64,000 nt of DNA. Source: Leeuwenhoekiella palythoae (lineage in GTDB: Bacteria > Bacteroidota > Bacteroidia > Flavobacteriales > Flavobacteriaceae). The position numbers and the translations under genes were made by a program. The DNA lies in contig NZ_FQXT01000005.1 of assembly GCF_900130045.1 (NCBI RefSeq), forward strand, positions 283,814-347,813. Reading direction: 5' to 3'. Positions 8,582 through 17,543 of this stretch are shown here, piece by piece. Numbering within the stretch: the stretch's first letter is position 1; each line of letters starts with the position of its first letter. The notes beneath the pieces are model-generated. The model saw only the letters and a list, made by a program, of their open reading frames with translations, was not told the origin of the DNA and ran no database searches.

Positions 8582-9838
8582 ATGGAATCAGTTCACGCAA
8601 TAAAACAGCGTTTTGGGATCATTGGTGATGACCCTAAGCTCAACAGGTCGATTGAAAAAGCAATTCAAGTTGCTCCTACTGATATTTCGGTTTTAGTAAC
8701 CGGTGAAAGTGGTGTGGGAAAAGAAAGCATTCCGCGCATCATTCACTCCCTTTCACACCGCAAACACAACAAGTATATCGCCGTAAACTGCGGTGCGATT
8801 CCTGAAGGAACCATAGACAGTGAACTTTTTGGTCACGAGAAAGGCGCTTTTACCGGCGCAACTTCAACCCGAAGCGGTTATTTTGAAGAAGCAGACGGTG
8901 GAACCATATTTTTAGACGAGGTAGGCGAATTGCCTTTACCTACGCAAGTACGCCTACTGCGTGTTTTAGAAAACGGCGAGTTTTTAAAAGTAGGTTCGTC
9001 TAAAACCCAAAAGACCGATGTACGCATTGTGGCAGCAACCAACGTCAAAATGTTTGACGCCATAAAAAATGAGCGTTTTAGAGAAGATCTTTATTATCGA
9101 TTGAGCACGGTAGAAATTAACCTTCCGCCGTTGCGCGATCGCAAGAATGATATTCATCTTTTGTTTAGAAAGTTTGCTTCAGACTTTGCCACAAAATATA
9201 AGATGCCTACCATTAGACTAGAAGATGATGCCGTGCAAAATCTTTTAAAATATCGCTGGTCAGGAAACATCAGACAGTTGCGTAATGTGGCCGAGCAAAT
9301 TTCGGTTTTAGAGCAAAACAGAAGTATTTCCGCAGAAAAATTGAGAGCGTATTTACCTGATACCGGTTCTAATTTGCCTGCAGTTATTGGCCAGAATAAA
9401 AAGAGTGAAAGCGATTTTAGCAGTGAGCGCGAGATTCTGTACAAAGTACTTTTTGATATGAAAAGTGACTTAAACGATCTTAAAAAACTCACGCTTGAAT
9501 TGATGGAAAATGGTAACAACGCCACGGTTCAAGAAGAGAATAAATCGCTGATCAAAAAGATCTACAGCGAAGATGACAGCGACGCTTACGAAAGCGCAGA
9601 AGATATTACCGAAGTGCTTCAGCTTCCAGAAGAGTCTGTGGTGAGTTCGCCAATGAAAGACAAGTATCATTTTGCTGAAGATGTAGAGGAAGAAGAAACC
9701 CTTTCACTTCAAGAAAAAGAACTCGAACTGATTGAAAAATCTTTGGAACGCCATAACGGAAAACGTAAAGCTGCCGCCAAAGAATTAGGCATCAGCGAGC
9801 GCACACTGTACCGAAAAATAAAACAATACGATCTATAA
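8582..9838 (+). CDS. sigma-54-dependent transcriptional activator without receiver domain
   Basis: A protein of 418 residues that starts almost directly with the AAA+ sigma-54 interaction domain. It has Walker A GESGVGKE (41-48), the sigma-54 contact loop GAFTGA (88-93), Walker B TIFLDEVGEL and the sensor region GNIRQLRN. A long acidic linker (about 285-380) follows, then a Fis-type helix-turn-helix at the end (AAKELGISERTLYRKIKQYDL region). There is no response-regulator, GAF or PAS input domain, so activity may be set by abundance, by the linker or by a partner. It lies between miaB and lptE in an envelope-biogenesis operon, an arrangement I recall as common in Flavobacteriia. Its targets are unknown; see the groES upstream site and the miaB palindrome. 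Confidence 0.92.
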   Translation: MESVHAIKQRFGIIGDDPKLNRSIEKAIQVAPTDISVLVTGESGVGKESIPRIIHSLSHRKHNKYIAVNCGAIPEGTIDSELFGHEKGAFTGATSTRSGYFEEADGGTIFLDEVGELPLPTQVRLLRVLENGEFLKVGSSKTQKTDVRIVAATNVKMFDAIKNERFREDLYYRLSTVEINLPPLRDRKNDIHLLFRKFASDFATKYKMPTIRLEDDAVQNLLKYRWSGNIRQLRNVAEQISVLEQNRSISAEKLRAYLPDTGSNLPAVIGQNKKSESDFSSEREILYKVLFDMKSDLNDLKKLTLELMENGNNATVQEENKSLIKKIYSEDDSDAYESAEDITEVLQLPEESVVSSPMKDKYHFAEDVEEEETLSLQEKELELIEKSLERHNGKRKAAAKELGISERTLYRKIKQYDL

Positions 9839-9890
9839 AATCCATTAAGCCTAGCGCACGTTATAGCATAACAATAGAAGCTTCTCGTTT

Positions 9891-10406
9891 ATGAAAAAAC
9901 TACAAATTGCCTTTTTATTTTTAAGCCTGCTTTGCTATAACAGCTGCGGATTTTATTCGTTCACCGGAGTAGATATCGGTGCTGCCGAATCGTTTTATGT
10001 GCGTTATTTTCAAAACAATGCGCCCATTGTAGAACCTGGAATTGACAGAGACTTTACGTTTGCGCTTTCAGATCTTATTCAAAATCAAACCAGCTTGAAT
10101 CTTTCGGCGAATGCAGAAAGTGCCGACTTGATCTATGAAGGTGAAATTGTAGATTACTATTTTGCTCCGCAAACGGCTACCTCAGACAATGTCGCGGCAC
10201 AAACCCGACTGACGATCGTGATTCTTTGTAGATTCACCAATAAATCTATTGCAGATGGAAGCCAGGATTTTGAAAAACGCTTTTCCTTTTTCGTCGATCT
10301 GGCAGGTACGGCACAGCCGGTAGGTCCAGTTTTAGATGGCGCTATCGAAGAAATTTACGAACGTATCACCCAAGATATTTTTCAAGAATCGCTAGCCAAT
10401 TGGTAA
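9891..10406 (+). CDS. lptE: LptE-like outer-membrane LPS assembly lipoprotein
   Basis: A protein of 171 residues with a signal peptide and lipobox (LLCYNSCGFYSF; Cys near residue 19). The following CGFYSFTGVDI resembles the start of Bacteroidota LptE proteins, which carry a GYSFTG-like motif after the acylated Cys. LptE plugs the LptD barrel and helps place LPS in the outer leaflet. The mature part is a small alpha/beta domain. It lies 52 bp after the sigma-54 activator in the same run. lptC is elsewhere in this window (47131). Confidence 0.85.
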   Translation: MKKLQIAFLFLSLLCYNSCGFYSFTGVDIGAAESFYVRYFQNNAPIVEPGIDRDFTFALSDLIQNQTSLNLSANAESADLIYEGEIVDYYFAPQTATSDNVAAQTRLTIVILCRFTNKSIADGSQDFEKRFSFFVDLAGTAQPVGPVLDGAIEEIYERITQDIFQESLANW

Positions 10407-10447
10407 ACTATTAAAGTAACCTGTTAAACATCTCGCCTATTGCGTAT

Positions 10448-11395
10448 ATGAATACAGAAACGTTTACATATCTTTTAGAACACCCTGACACGATCAATTC
10501 AGAGCAAACTTCGCAGCTAAAAACGGTACTTAACGAATTCCCGTTTTTTCAGGCGGCGCGTGCCTTGCATCTAAAAGGTCTAAAAAATGAAGACAGTTTC
10601 TTATACAACACGCAATTAAAAAAGACCGCTGCACATACCCAGGATCGCGCAGTGCTTTTTGATTTCATCACTTCAGATATTTTTAATCAGCAAGATATTA
10701 GCGCGCAAATAAAAGCTCAGGAAGCTCAGCTTTTAAATATGACCGTCACGGATGCAGTTGATGTTTCTGCTGAAATGGAAGCCGAAGAATTAGAGAAAGC
10801 CAACAAAGTTTTAGATCCTGAATTTTTTATTCCGAAGGAAGAACCAGAAGCAACCCAACCTGAAGAACAGCTTCAGTTAGGCAAGCCTCTTGATTTTAAT
10901 AAAGCCGAAACGCACTCCTTTAGCGAGTGGTTAAAGCTCACATCATTCAATAAAATCAACCGTTCTGAAGAAGAACCACAGCAAAATACAACTGATCTAG
11001 ACGCAGGAGAAAAAACCGCAACCCTTGATGAGTCAGTATTATCCTCAGTCACATCAAAAGAAGTTTCAGAACCAACCTCAGAAGAATCATCTACAGAGCC
11101 GGAACCAGACGCCGAGCGCGCCCGCAGATTAGAATTGATTGACAAATTTATTGAGAGCAACCCTAAGATCAAGGTAAGCGCTCCTGACAGCTCATTTAAA
11201 AAGCCCAATCTAGAAGACCGCTTTCAGCCCAATGACAGCTTGATGACCGAGACTTTGGCTCGCGTTTATGTGGAGCAAAAAAACTTTTCAAAAGCTAAAC
11301 AAGCTTATAGAATTTTAAGTTTGAAATATCCGGAAAAAAGTGGTTTCTTTGCAGACCAAATTCGGGCAATAGAAAAATTGCAAGAAAATAAATAA
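10448..11395 (+). CDS. TPR-like protein of unknown function
   Basis: A protein of 315 residues with no signal peptide. The N-terminal 80 residues are helical (FTYLLEHPDTI, LNEFPFFQAARALHLKGL). The middle (about 100-225) is acidic, low in complexity and rich in Glu, Ser and Thr. The C-terminal 50 residues contain one clear TPR-like unit (TETLARVYVEQKNFSKAKQAYRIL). Flavobacterial genomes often carry a gene of this shape between lptE and secG, but I know of no assigned role. A cytoplasmic adaptor is a guess. It is co-directional with secG, 53 bp upstream of it. Confidence 0.75.
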   Translation: MNTETFTYLLEHPDTINSEQTSQLKTVLNEFPFFQAARALHLKGLKNEDSFLYNTQLKKTAAHTQDRAVLFDFITSDIFNQQDISAQIKAQEAQLLNMTVTDAVDVSAEMEAEELEKANKVLDPEFFIPKEEPEATQPEEQLQLGKPLDFNKAETHSFSEWLKLTSFNKINRSEEEPQQNTTDLDAGEKTATLDESVLSSVTSKEVSEPTSEESSTEPEPDAERARRLELIDKFIESNPKIKVSAPDSSFKKPNLEDRFQPNDSLMTETLARVYVEQKNFSKAKQAYRILSLKYPEKSGFFADQIRAIEKLQENK

Positions 11396-11448
11396 ACAAC
11401 TTAGCGGAACAAGCCAGAACTTAAACCGCATTTTATAAAGTCAAAACT

Positions 11449-11796
11449 ATGTTTTTTATATTTTTAGTTTTAATCGTAATTGTAGCCTTTTTACTTATTG
11501 TTGTAATTATGGTTCAAAACCCTAAAGGTGGCGGTTTATCTTCTTCTTTTGGTGGCGGTGGTTCTCAGCAAATAGGCGGTGTAAAAAAGACCGGCGATTT
11601 TCTTGACAAAAGTACCTGGGGACTTGCGACTGCGTTATTGATTCTAATTCTTATTTCTAACGTAACCATTTTTGGTGGTCGTTCAGCTAACGAATCTAAG
11701 GTTATTGAAGGTGAAGATGTAGAAAATATTATGCCGGTTCAGGACGTTCAGGCTCCTGCAAATGCAGCACCTGCTTCAGACAGCACATCAAACTAA
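11449..11796 (+). CDS. secG: preprotein translocase subunit SecG
   Basis: A protein of 115 residues. It has two transmembrane helices (about 2-22 and 53-73) separated by a cytoplasmic loop with the family motif QNPKGGGLSSSFGGGG. SecG supports SecYEG translocation. The C-terminal tail after the second helix is longer than in E. coli and acidic, then Ala/Pro rich, which is common in Bacteroidota. It ends the miaB-to-secG run and is followed by a strong hairpin terminator. Confidence 0.95.
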   Translation: MFFIFLVLIVIVAFLLIVVIMVQNPKGGGLSSSFGGGGSQQIGGVKKTGDFLDKSTWGLATALLILILISNVTIFGGRSANESKVIEGEDVENIMPVQDVQAPANAAPASDSTSN

Positions 11797-11824
11797 ATGA
11801 CAGTTTAGACATATACAATTTAAG

Positions 11825-11852
11825 AAGACCGCAATATTGCGGTCTTTTTTTT
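11825..11852 (+). terminator. rho-independent terminator after secG
   Basis: A perfect 10-bp stem AAGACCGCAA / TTGCGGTCTT with a 2-base TA loop is followed by a run of eight T. It closes the miaB-secG operon and insulates groES. Confidence 0.9.
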
Positions 11853-11876
11853 GCCGTTTTGTCAGTGAAATTTTGA

Positions 11877-11892
11877 TGGCATAATTTCTGAC
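11877..11892 (+). promoter_or_regulatory. candidate sigma-54-type promoter for groESL (speculative)
   Basis: No TAnnTTTG element is visible in the 90 bp between the secG terminator and groES. Instead TGGCATAATTTCTGAC lies 51 bases before the ATG. TGG at 11877 and TG at 11889 are spaced like the -24/-12 elements (TGGCA-N6/7-TTGC), but the -12 GC is GA here. A TGTCA half-site (11860-11864) lies just upstream and matches one arm of the palindrome before miaB. No CIRCE element is present. A sigma-54 activator is encoded nearby, which prompts the idea; evidence is thin. Confidence 0.3.
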
Positions 11893-11942
11893 TATACAGC
11901 AGCACAACTAAGAAAATTGTTAACTAAAAATTTATATTAAAA

Positions 11943-12218
11943 ATGGGAGTAAACATTAAACCTCTTTCAGATCGCGTTTTGGTAGAGCCAATGGCTGCCG
12001 AGACCAAAACAGCTTCAGGACTATATATTCCTGACACAGCAAAAGAAAAACCTCAGCAAGGTAAAGTTGTAGCTGTAGGAAGCGGTAAAAAAGACCACGA
12101 CATGACCGTAAAGATAGGAGACACTGTTCTTTATGGTAAATATGCCGGGACCGAATTAAAACTAGAAGGCACTGATTATCTTATCATGCGTGAGGATGAT
12201 ATTCTTGCAATAATCTAA
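11943..12218 (+). CDS. groES: co-chaperonin GroES
   Basis: A protein of 91 residues, the Cpn10 lid of the GroEL cage. It has the typical start [11 protein letters not shown], the mobile loop with [18 protein letters not shown], and the ending [16 protein letters not shown]. Length is normal. It is followed by groEL after a 76-bp gap that holds a stable hairpin. Confidence 0.98.
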   Translation: MGVNIKPLSDRVLVEPMAAETKTASGLYIPDTAKEKPQQGKVVAVGSGKKDHDMTVKIGDTVLYGKYAGTELKLEGTDYLIMREDDILAII

Positions 12219-12256
12219 GCCTTAATTCTTCTATTTAACTTTAATAACAACACGCT

Positions 12257-12278
12257 ATTTTTCGCAGCCGCGAAAAAT
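12257..12278 (+). promoter_or_regulatory. hairpin in the groES-groEL spacer
   Basis: A 9-bp perfect stem ATTTTTCGC / GCGAAAAAT with an AGCC loop lies 16 bases before the groEL ATG. It is not followed by a T-run, so it is not a standard terminator. It may stabilise or process the groEL message so that more GroEL than GroES transcript remains. This role is inferred. Confidence 0.5.
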
Positions 12279-12282
12279 TTAA

Positions 12283-13938
<1,656 letters not shown>

Positions 13939-13969
13939 GCGCGCGCCGCACAGTCAAACTTTTATAACA

Positions 13970-14008
13970 AAAATCCCTTCAGAATGTTCTGAAGGGATTT
14001 TCTTTTTT
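13970..14008 (+). terminator. rho-independent terminator after groEL
   Basis: A 15-bp perfect stem AAAATCCCTTCAGAA / TTCTGAAGGGATTTT with a 2-base loop is followed by a T-rich tract. It also lies just beyond the 3' end of the convergent DUF3347 gene (which ends at 14028), where it could act for that strand with a weaker T-tract. Confidence 0.9.
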
Positions 14009-14027
14009 AAGCCTCTACTTTTTTCGC

Positions 14028-14567
14028 TTAGTTTATTTCAGCATCAACAGTACCGCAATTAAGCATAACATCTCCAAAATACGGATTGTAAATTTTCTCC
14101 TCATTTGAGATCCAATACGCACCTTTTCCATCAAAAGCCATCGGGCAATATTGATAATATAAGGTTCCTGAAACTATATTTTCTTCCACCAAGTCTTTAA
14201 CTCCAACGGTTACTGCTTCAAAATGTTCCCGCTGAATATTCACATCATCTTCATCAACAATCCCCTGAATCGCCTTTACAAAACCCAACTCCAAAGTACT
14301 AGCTTCACTGTTTTTAAGCATTACTTGTGCTGCATTTTTTGCTGCTTCTGCATCTGTATTTACCAAGGCCGTTTTTAAAAGGTTATAATCATCATATACC
14401 TGAGCAACTTCGGGATTTTTAAATGCTGCGTTGCGCTCTTCTGAGGAATACGCTTCAGTTTTATGAGCGGTTTCTTGTTGAGAGACTTCGACTGTTTGCT
14501 GCTTCGATTTTGAATCTCCACAAGCCACTAGTGCAAGTAAGACAACACTTATATATATTCTTTTCAT
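14028..14567 (-). CDS. DUF3347 lipoprotein, possibly copper-related
   Basis: A protein of 179 residues. The signal peptide ends in a lipobox (LLALVACGDSK), followed by a Gln/Glu-rich linker and a DUF3347 domain (VYDDYNLLKTALVNTDAEAAKNAA to the end). The conserved C-terminal block CPMAFDGKGAYWISNEEKIYN and the late MLNCG carry Cys and Met residues that could hold a soft metal. In Bacteroidota the same domain is found at the end of CusB-like copper efflux adaptors, so a periplasmic metal-handling role is plausible but unproven. No copper genes are adjacent. It is downstream of, and co-directional with, the xrtF pair. Confidence 0.75.
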   Translation of the reverse strand: MKRIYISVVLLALVACGDSKSKQQTVEVSQQETAHKTEAYSSEERNAAFKNPEVAQVYDDYNLLKTALVNTDAEAAKNAAQVMLKNSEASTLELGFVKAIQGIVDEDDVNIQREHFEAVTVGVKDLVEENIVSGTLYYQYCPMAFDGKGAYWISNEEKIYNPYFGDVMLNCGTVDAEIN

Positions 14568-14607
14568 TCTATAAATTCTTTAAAAAATAATTGAGCAAAT
14601 ATACAAA

Positions 14608-15045
14608 CTAGGTTTTGCTAAGTAGTTTTTGATAATAGAAAGCAGGCACTAAAACCAACAGTAAAATGGGCTGTATTAAAAAACGTCGCACATAAAATAA
14701 AAGCATACTCCACTGCGCGTCGTACATACCAATGATCGTCACAAAAGCTATTATCAACAATAAAAACAAACAACCGTACAACAGAAGTGTGATTCTAAAA
14801 ATTTCTTTCTTCGGAAAAAGCACTACTAATATCAATATTGATAAAGCAGCGTTTAACCAAAACCGAAGTATAACGTGAATATGTAGTTTGAGAGCGTCTA
14901 ACTCAGGAAGGCTTATCGCTTGCAGATATTCTCCTTCAAAAAAATGTAGAAGCGGGTCGTAAAAAAGCTGTTCTTGCCAATATCTAATAGCGATTAAACA
15001 GAAAATTGCAGCACTTACAATGCTTATTTTGAGAAGTAATTTCAA
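14608..15045 (-). CDS. exosortase F system-associated membrane protein
   Basis: A protein of 145 residues with four predicted transmembrane segments (about 6-22, 60-78, 85-108, 118-140). It overlaps the end of xrtF by 4 bases (ATGA), a sign of translational coupling. The size, topology and place match the small membrane partner annotated beside XrtF in Flavobacteriia. Its function is unknown; it may assist or stabilise the exosortase. No enzyme motif is seen. Confidence 0.8.
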   Translation of the reverse strand: MKLLLKISIVSAAIFCLIAIRYWQEQLFYDPLLHFFEGEYLQAISLPELDALKLHIHVILRFWLNAALSILILVVLFPKKEIFRITLLLYGCLFLLLIIAFVTIIGMYDAQWSMLLFYVRRFLIQPILLLVLVPAFYYQKLLSKT

Positions 15046-15593
15046 CCTGCCTGCTTTTTAAAATTGCGTACCCAAAGCAGCCACAGTAGAACAACCTGAC
15101 CGTAAATAATCGCCGGAAACACAATATCGTGTAACAAATTTTGAGCTTCAGGAAAGCGATACAAACCGATGCTCAGCAAAGCAATTCGCAAAACATTCAC
15201 GACATAAATCAATATTACACCGCCTAAAGTAAAAAGAATGGTACGTTGCCAACCTTGAAAAAAAGCCATCACAAAAGCGACAAACAAAATAATGACGCTC
15301 ATCGCATTACATCCCTCTACCACTCGAGCAACATAAACATTCTCAACGCCGAGCACCATGGAAGCTTCTTCAGGATGCGGCGCCAACTGCGTTGCATACC
15401 CCAATAAATCAACAAGCCACGCACTTTGCACGGCAACTTGATGAGTAATGTAATCAGGATAATAGCTACTTGACGCTGACCTACTCAGATAAAATCCATA
15501 AAGTAAACTCAGCACCACATACACTCCTAAAAATGTAAGGATAAATAAGATTACCGACTTATATTTGCCAACTATTTTAAACAATTTCAACAC
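15042..15593 (-). CDS. xrtF: exosortase family protein XrtF
   Basis: A polytopic membrane protein of 183 residues with the exosortase/archaeosortase catalytic triad: Cys95 in VVEGCNAMS, Arg136 in NVLRIALL and His155 in LLHDIVFP. Exosortases cut and transfer proteins with C-terminal sorting signals or act in surface polymer assembly. XrtF is the short Bacteroidota type, whose substrates are not settled. It precedes its partner gene with a 4-base overlap and diverges from the GAF gene 29 bp away. No candidate sorted substrate is visible in this window. Confidence 0.88.
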   Translation of the reverse strand: MLKLFKIVGKYKSVILFILTFLGVYVVLSLLYGFYLSRSASSSYYPDYITHQVAVQSAWLVDLLGYATQLAPHPEEASMVLGVENVYVARVVEGCNAMSVIILFVAFVMAFFQGWQRTILFTLGGVILIYVVNVLRIALLSIGLYRFPEAQNLLHDIVFPAIIYGQVVLLWLLWVRNFKKQAG

Positions 15594-15622
15594 GGTTTAG
15601 ACCGCCCTAAATTACAAGAAAA

Positions 15623-16081
15623 ATGACGTTTGAAGCCCTAAAACCTGAAGTATCAAAAATTTTAGACAGCAGCAACCTATCTGTTGAGCATCGCTTAGAA
15701 GAAATATGCACGTTACTTAAAGATAATGTGACGTATTATGACTGGGTTGGCTTTTACTTTAAAAATGGGGATAAAAACGAACTGAAATTGAGTTCGTATG
15801 CTGGGGCTCCTACAGACCACACCATTATCCCTTTTGGGAAAGGAATTTGCGGCCAAGTCGCTGTCTCTAATCAAAACTTTGTTGTTCCTGACGTTGCCGC
15901 GCAGGACAATTACATTGCGTGCAGCATCACTGTAAAGGCTGAAATTGTTGTCCCGCTTTTTGTTAATGGTGAAAACATTGGGCAAATCGATATTGATTCA
16001 AACACTCCAGATCCCTTTACTGAAGCTGACGAGCGCTTTTTAGAATGGGTTAATGAGCAGGTTTCTTCGATCTTGGCATAG
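15623..16081 (+). CDS. GAF-domain protein, free methionine-R-sulfoxide reductase-like
   Basis: A protein of 152 residues made of a single GAF domain. It keeps GKGICGQVA and NYIACSITVKAEIVVPL, the two blocks that hold Cys residues in the free methionine-(R)-sulfoxide reductase (fRMsr/MsrC) family, and the late DIDS motif. The third family cysteine (before IPFG) is not present: the sequence there reads TDHTIIPFGKG. It may therefore work with two cysteines or have lost activity. Soluble and cytoplasmic. It faces a convergent MacB-like permease gene 70 bp downstream. Confidence 0.8.
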   Translation: MTFEALKPEVSKILDSSNLSVEHRLEEICTLLKDNVTYYDWVGFYFKNGDKNELKLSSYAGAPTDHTIIPFGKGICGQVAVSNQNFVVPDVAAQDNYIACSITVKAEIVVPLFVNGENIGQIDIDSNTPDPFTEADERFLEWVNEQVSSILA

Positions 16082-16151
16082 CAACTACCTCTAAGAAAAT
16101 ATTCATTAGGCAGTACCTGGAAACAGCGCTGCCTTTTTTAGGATTAAAGGA

Positions 16152-17405
16152 TTACATTCCGGTTCTGATGGCTTCTACAGGATCAAGTCGCGAAGCCATA
16201 AATGCAGGCACAATTCCTGCGAAAAGCCCAATCACGATAGAACTTGACAATCCATAAAATATATTGGTTGCCGAAAGCACAAACTGAAAGTCTCCTGTAA
16301 ATTGCGACATGACCTGCGCAATGATCCAAACGAGTCCCAGACCGATCAAACCTCCTATTGTGGCAAGAATCACCGATTCAAATAAAAACTGAAGTAAAAT
16401 AAATCGGTTTTTGGCTCCTAGTGCTTTTTGAATTCCAATCAAATTGGTACGTTCTTTCACGCTCACAAACATAATATTTGCAATACCGAAGCCTCCTACG
16501 AGTAAAGAAAATAACCCAATAAAACCACCAATAGTAGACATGGTGCCGGTGATATTATCGATCAAGTCTGTAAAGCCCGAAAGCTGATTGATAAAAAAGT
16601 TGCTTACATCATTAGGCTTCAATCCTCTGAGTTGGCGTAGACGCTGCTCAAGAACCGCATTAAATTCAGGGATATCAACACCCTCAGCCGGCTTTACCAC
16701 AATTTGAGGAAAAGCTGATTTATTATTGCTTCCATAAATACGGCGCACCACATTTACAGGCAAGATCACCATGCCATCTTTAGACGGACCAAACATACTG
16801 CTTCCCTCCTTCTCTAAAACTCCGATTACCGAAAAGCGCTGTCCATAAAGTCGCACTTGTTTACCAATAGGATCTAAACTTCCGAATAAACTTTCGGCGA
16901 TTTCTTGACCCAAAACCAAAACATTTGAACCACTATTGGATTCTGACTCATTAAAAAATCTTCCGTCAGTAAGCTGCAAAGCTTCGATATTATAATACCC
17001 GTCAGTCACAGGAATAATGTTTACTCCCGTCACTAATTTATCTCCGTACTTTATAGATTCGGCGCCTACATTTAAGCTGAAAGATGCCGCCTCAACATCA
17101 GGAACATTTCGTTTAATATACTGGTATTCGTCATAACTCACATCTGGAAACTGCTCGCGTTTCCATTGTGGAATATCAGTGGGCGCAAACGAAAAACGCA
17201 TGATGATAATCGTGTTATTATCTAACGAAGCAAGGCTACCTTTGATCTCCTGTTTGAGCGAGTCTACTGCAGCAAGAACCCCGATAATTGAAAAAATACC
17301 AATGGTCACCCCCAGTAAGGAAAGCAGGGTACGCAACTTATTATTGCGCAACGCATTGATAGCAAAAGCAAGACTTTCTTTTAATACCCTAAGATAGATG
17401 AGCAT
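16152..17405 (-). CDS. MacB/FtsX-type ABC transporter permease
   Basis: A protein of 417 residues with the MacB topology: one N-terminal transmembrane helix (about 20-45, RTLLSLLGVTIGIFSIIGVLAA), a large periplasmic MacB_PCD domain (about 50-260), and three C-terminal helices in an FtsX domain (after about 285) with VSVKERTNLIGIQKALGAKN. It is related to the permease at 56211. Unlike that one, it has no ATPase or adaptor gene beside it, so its partners must be encoded elsewhere. The start at 17405 gives a normal cytoplasmic leader, MLIYLRVLKESLAFAI. Confidence 0.88.
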   Translation of the reverse strand: MLIYLRVLKESLAFAINALRNNKLRTLLSLLGVTIGIFSIIGVLAAVDSLKQEIKGSLASLDNNTIIIMRFSFAPTDIPQWKREQFPDVSYDEYQYIKRNVPDVEAASFSLNVGAESIKYGDKLVTGVNIIPVTDGYYNIEALQLTDGRFFNESESNSGSNVLVLGQEIAESLFGSLDPIGKQVRLYGQRFSVIGVLEKEGSSMFGPSKDGMVILPVNVVRRIYGSNNKSAFPQIVVKPAEGVDIPEFNAVLEQRLRQLRGLKPNDVSNFFINQLSGFTDLIDNITGTMSTIGGFIGLFSLLVGGFGIANIMFVSVKERTNLIGIQKALGAKNRFILLQFLFESVILATIGGLIGLGLVWIIAQVMSQFTGDFQFVLSATNIFYGLSSSIVIGLFAGIVPAFMASRLDPVEAIRTGM

Positions 17406-17513
17406 AAAGGCGTTTTAATTTGAACACAGGTATGACGCAAAAGCCCGCTGTGTGTTACAAATTTAAGCTAAGAAATTACGAAAATTAGCAAGCTATTTTA
17501 GTAGTTAAATTCA

Positions 17514-17521
17514 TACTTTTG
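17514..17521 (+). promoter_or_regulatory. possible -7 element for purH
   Basis: TACTTTTG matches TAnnTTTG exactly and lies 22 bases before the purH ATG, giving a very short leader. The -33 position has no clear TTG. Confidence 0.4.
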
Positions 17522-17543
17522 CACCCAAATTAAAAATTTCTTC

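Noticed and set aside
9154..9525. Minus-strand frame of 123 codons inside the sigma-54 activator gene
   Set aside because: Antisense shadow of a well-supported gene; no recognisable protein.
11853..11942. CIRCE (HrcA) element before groES
   Set aside because: The TTAGCACTC-N9-GAGTGCTAA repeat is not present.
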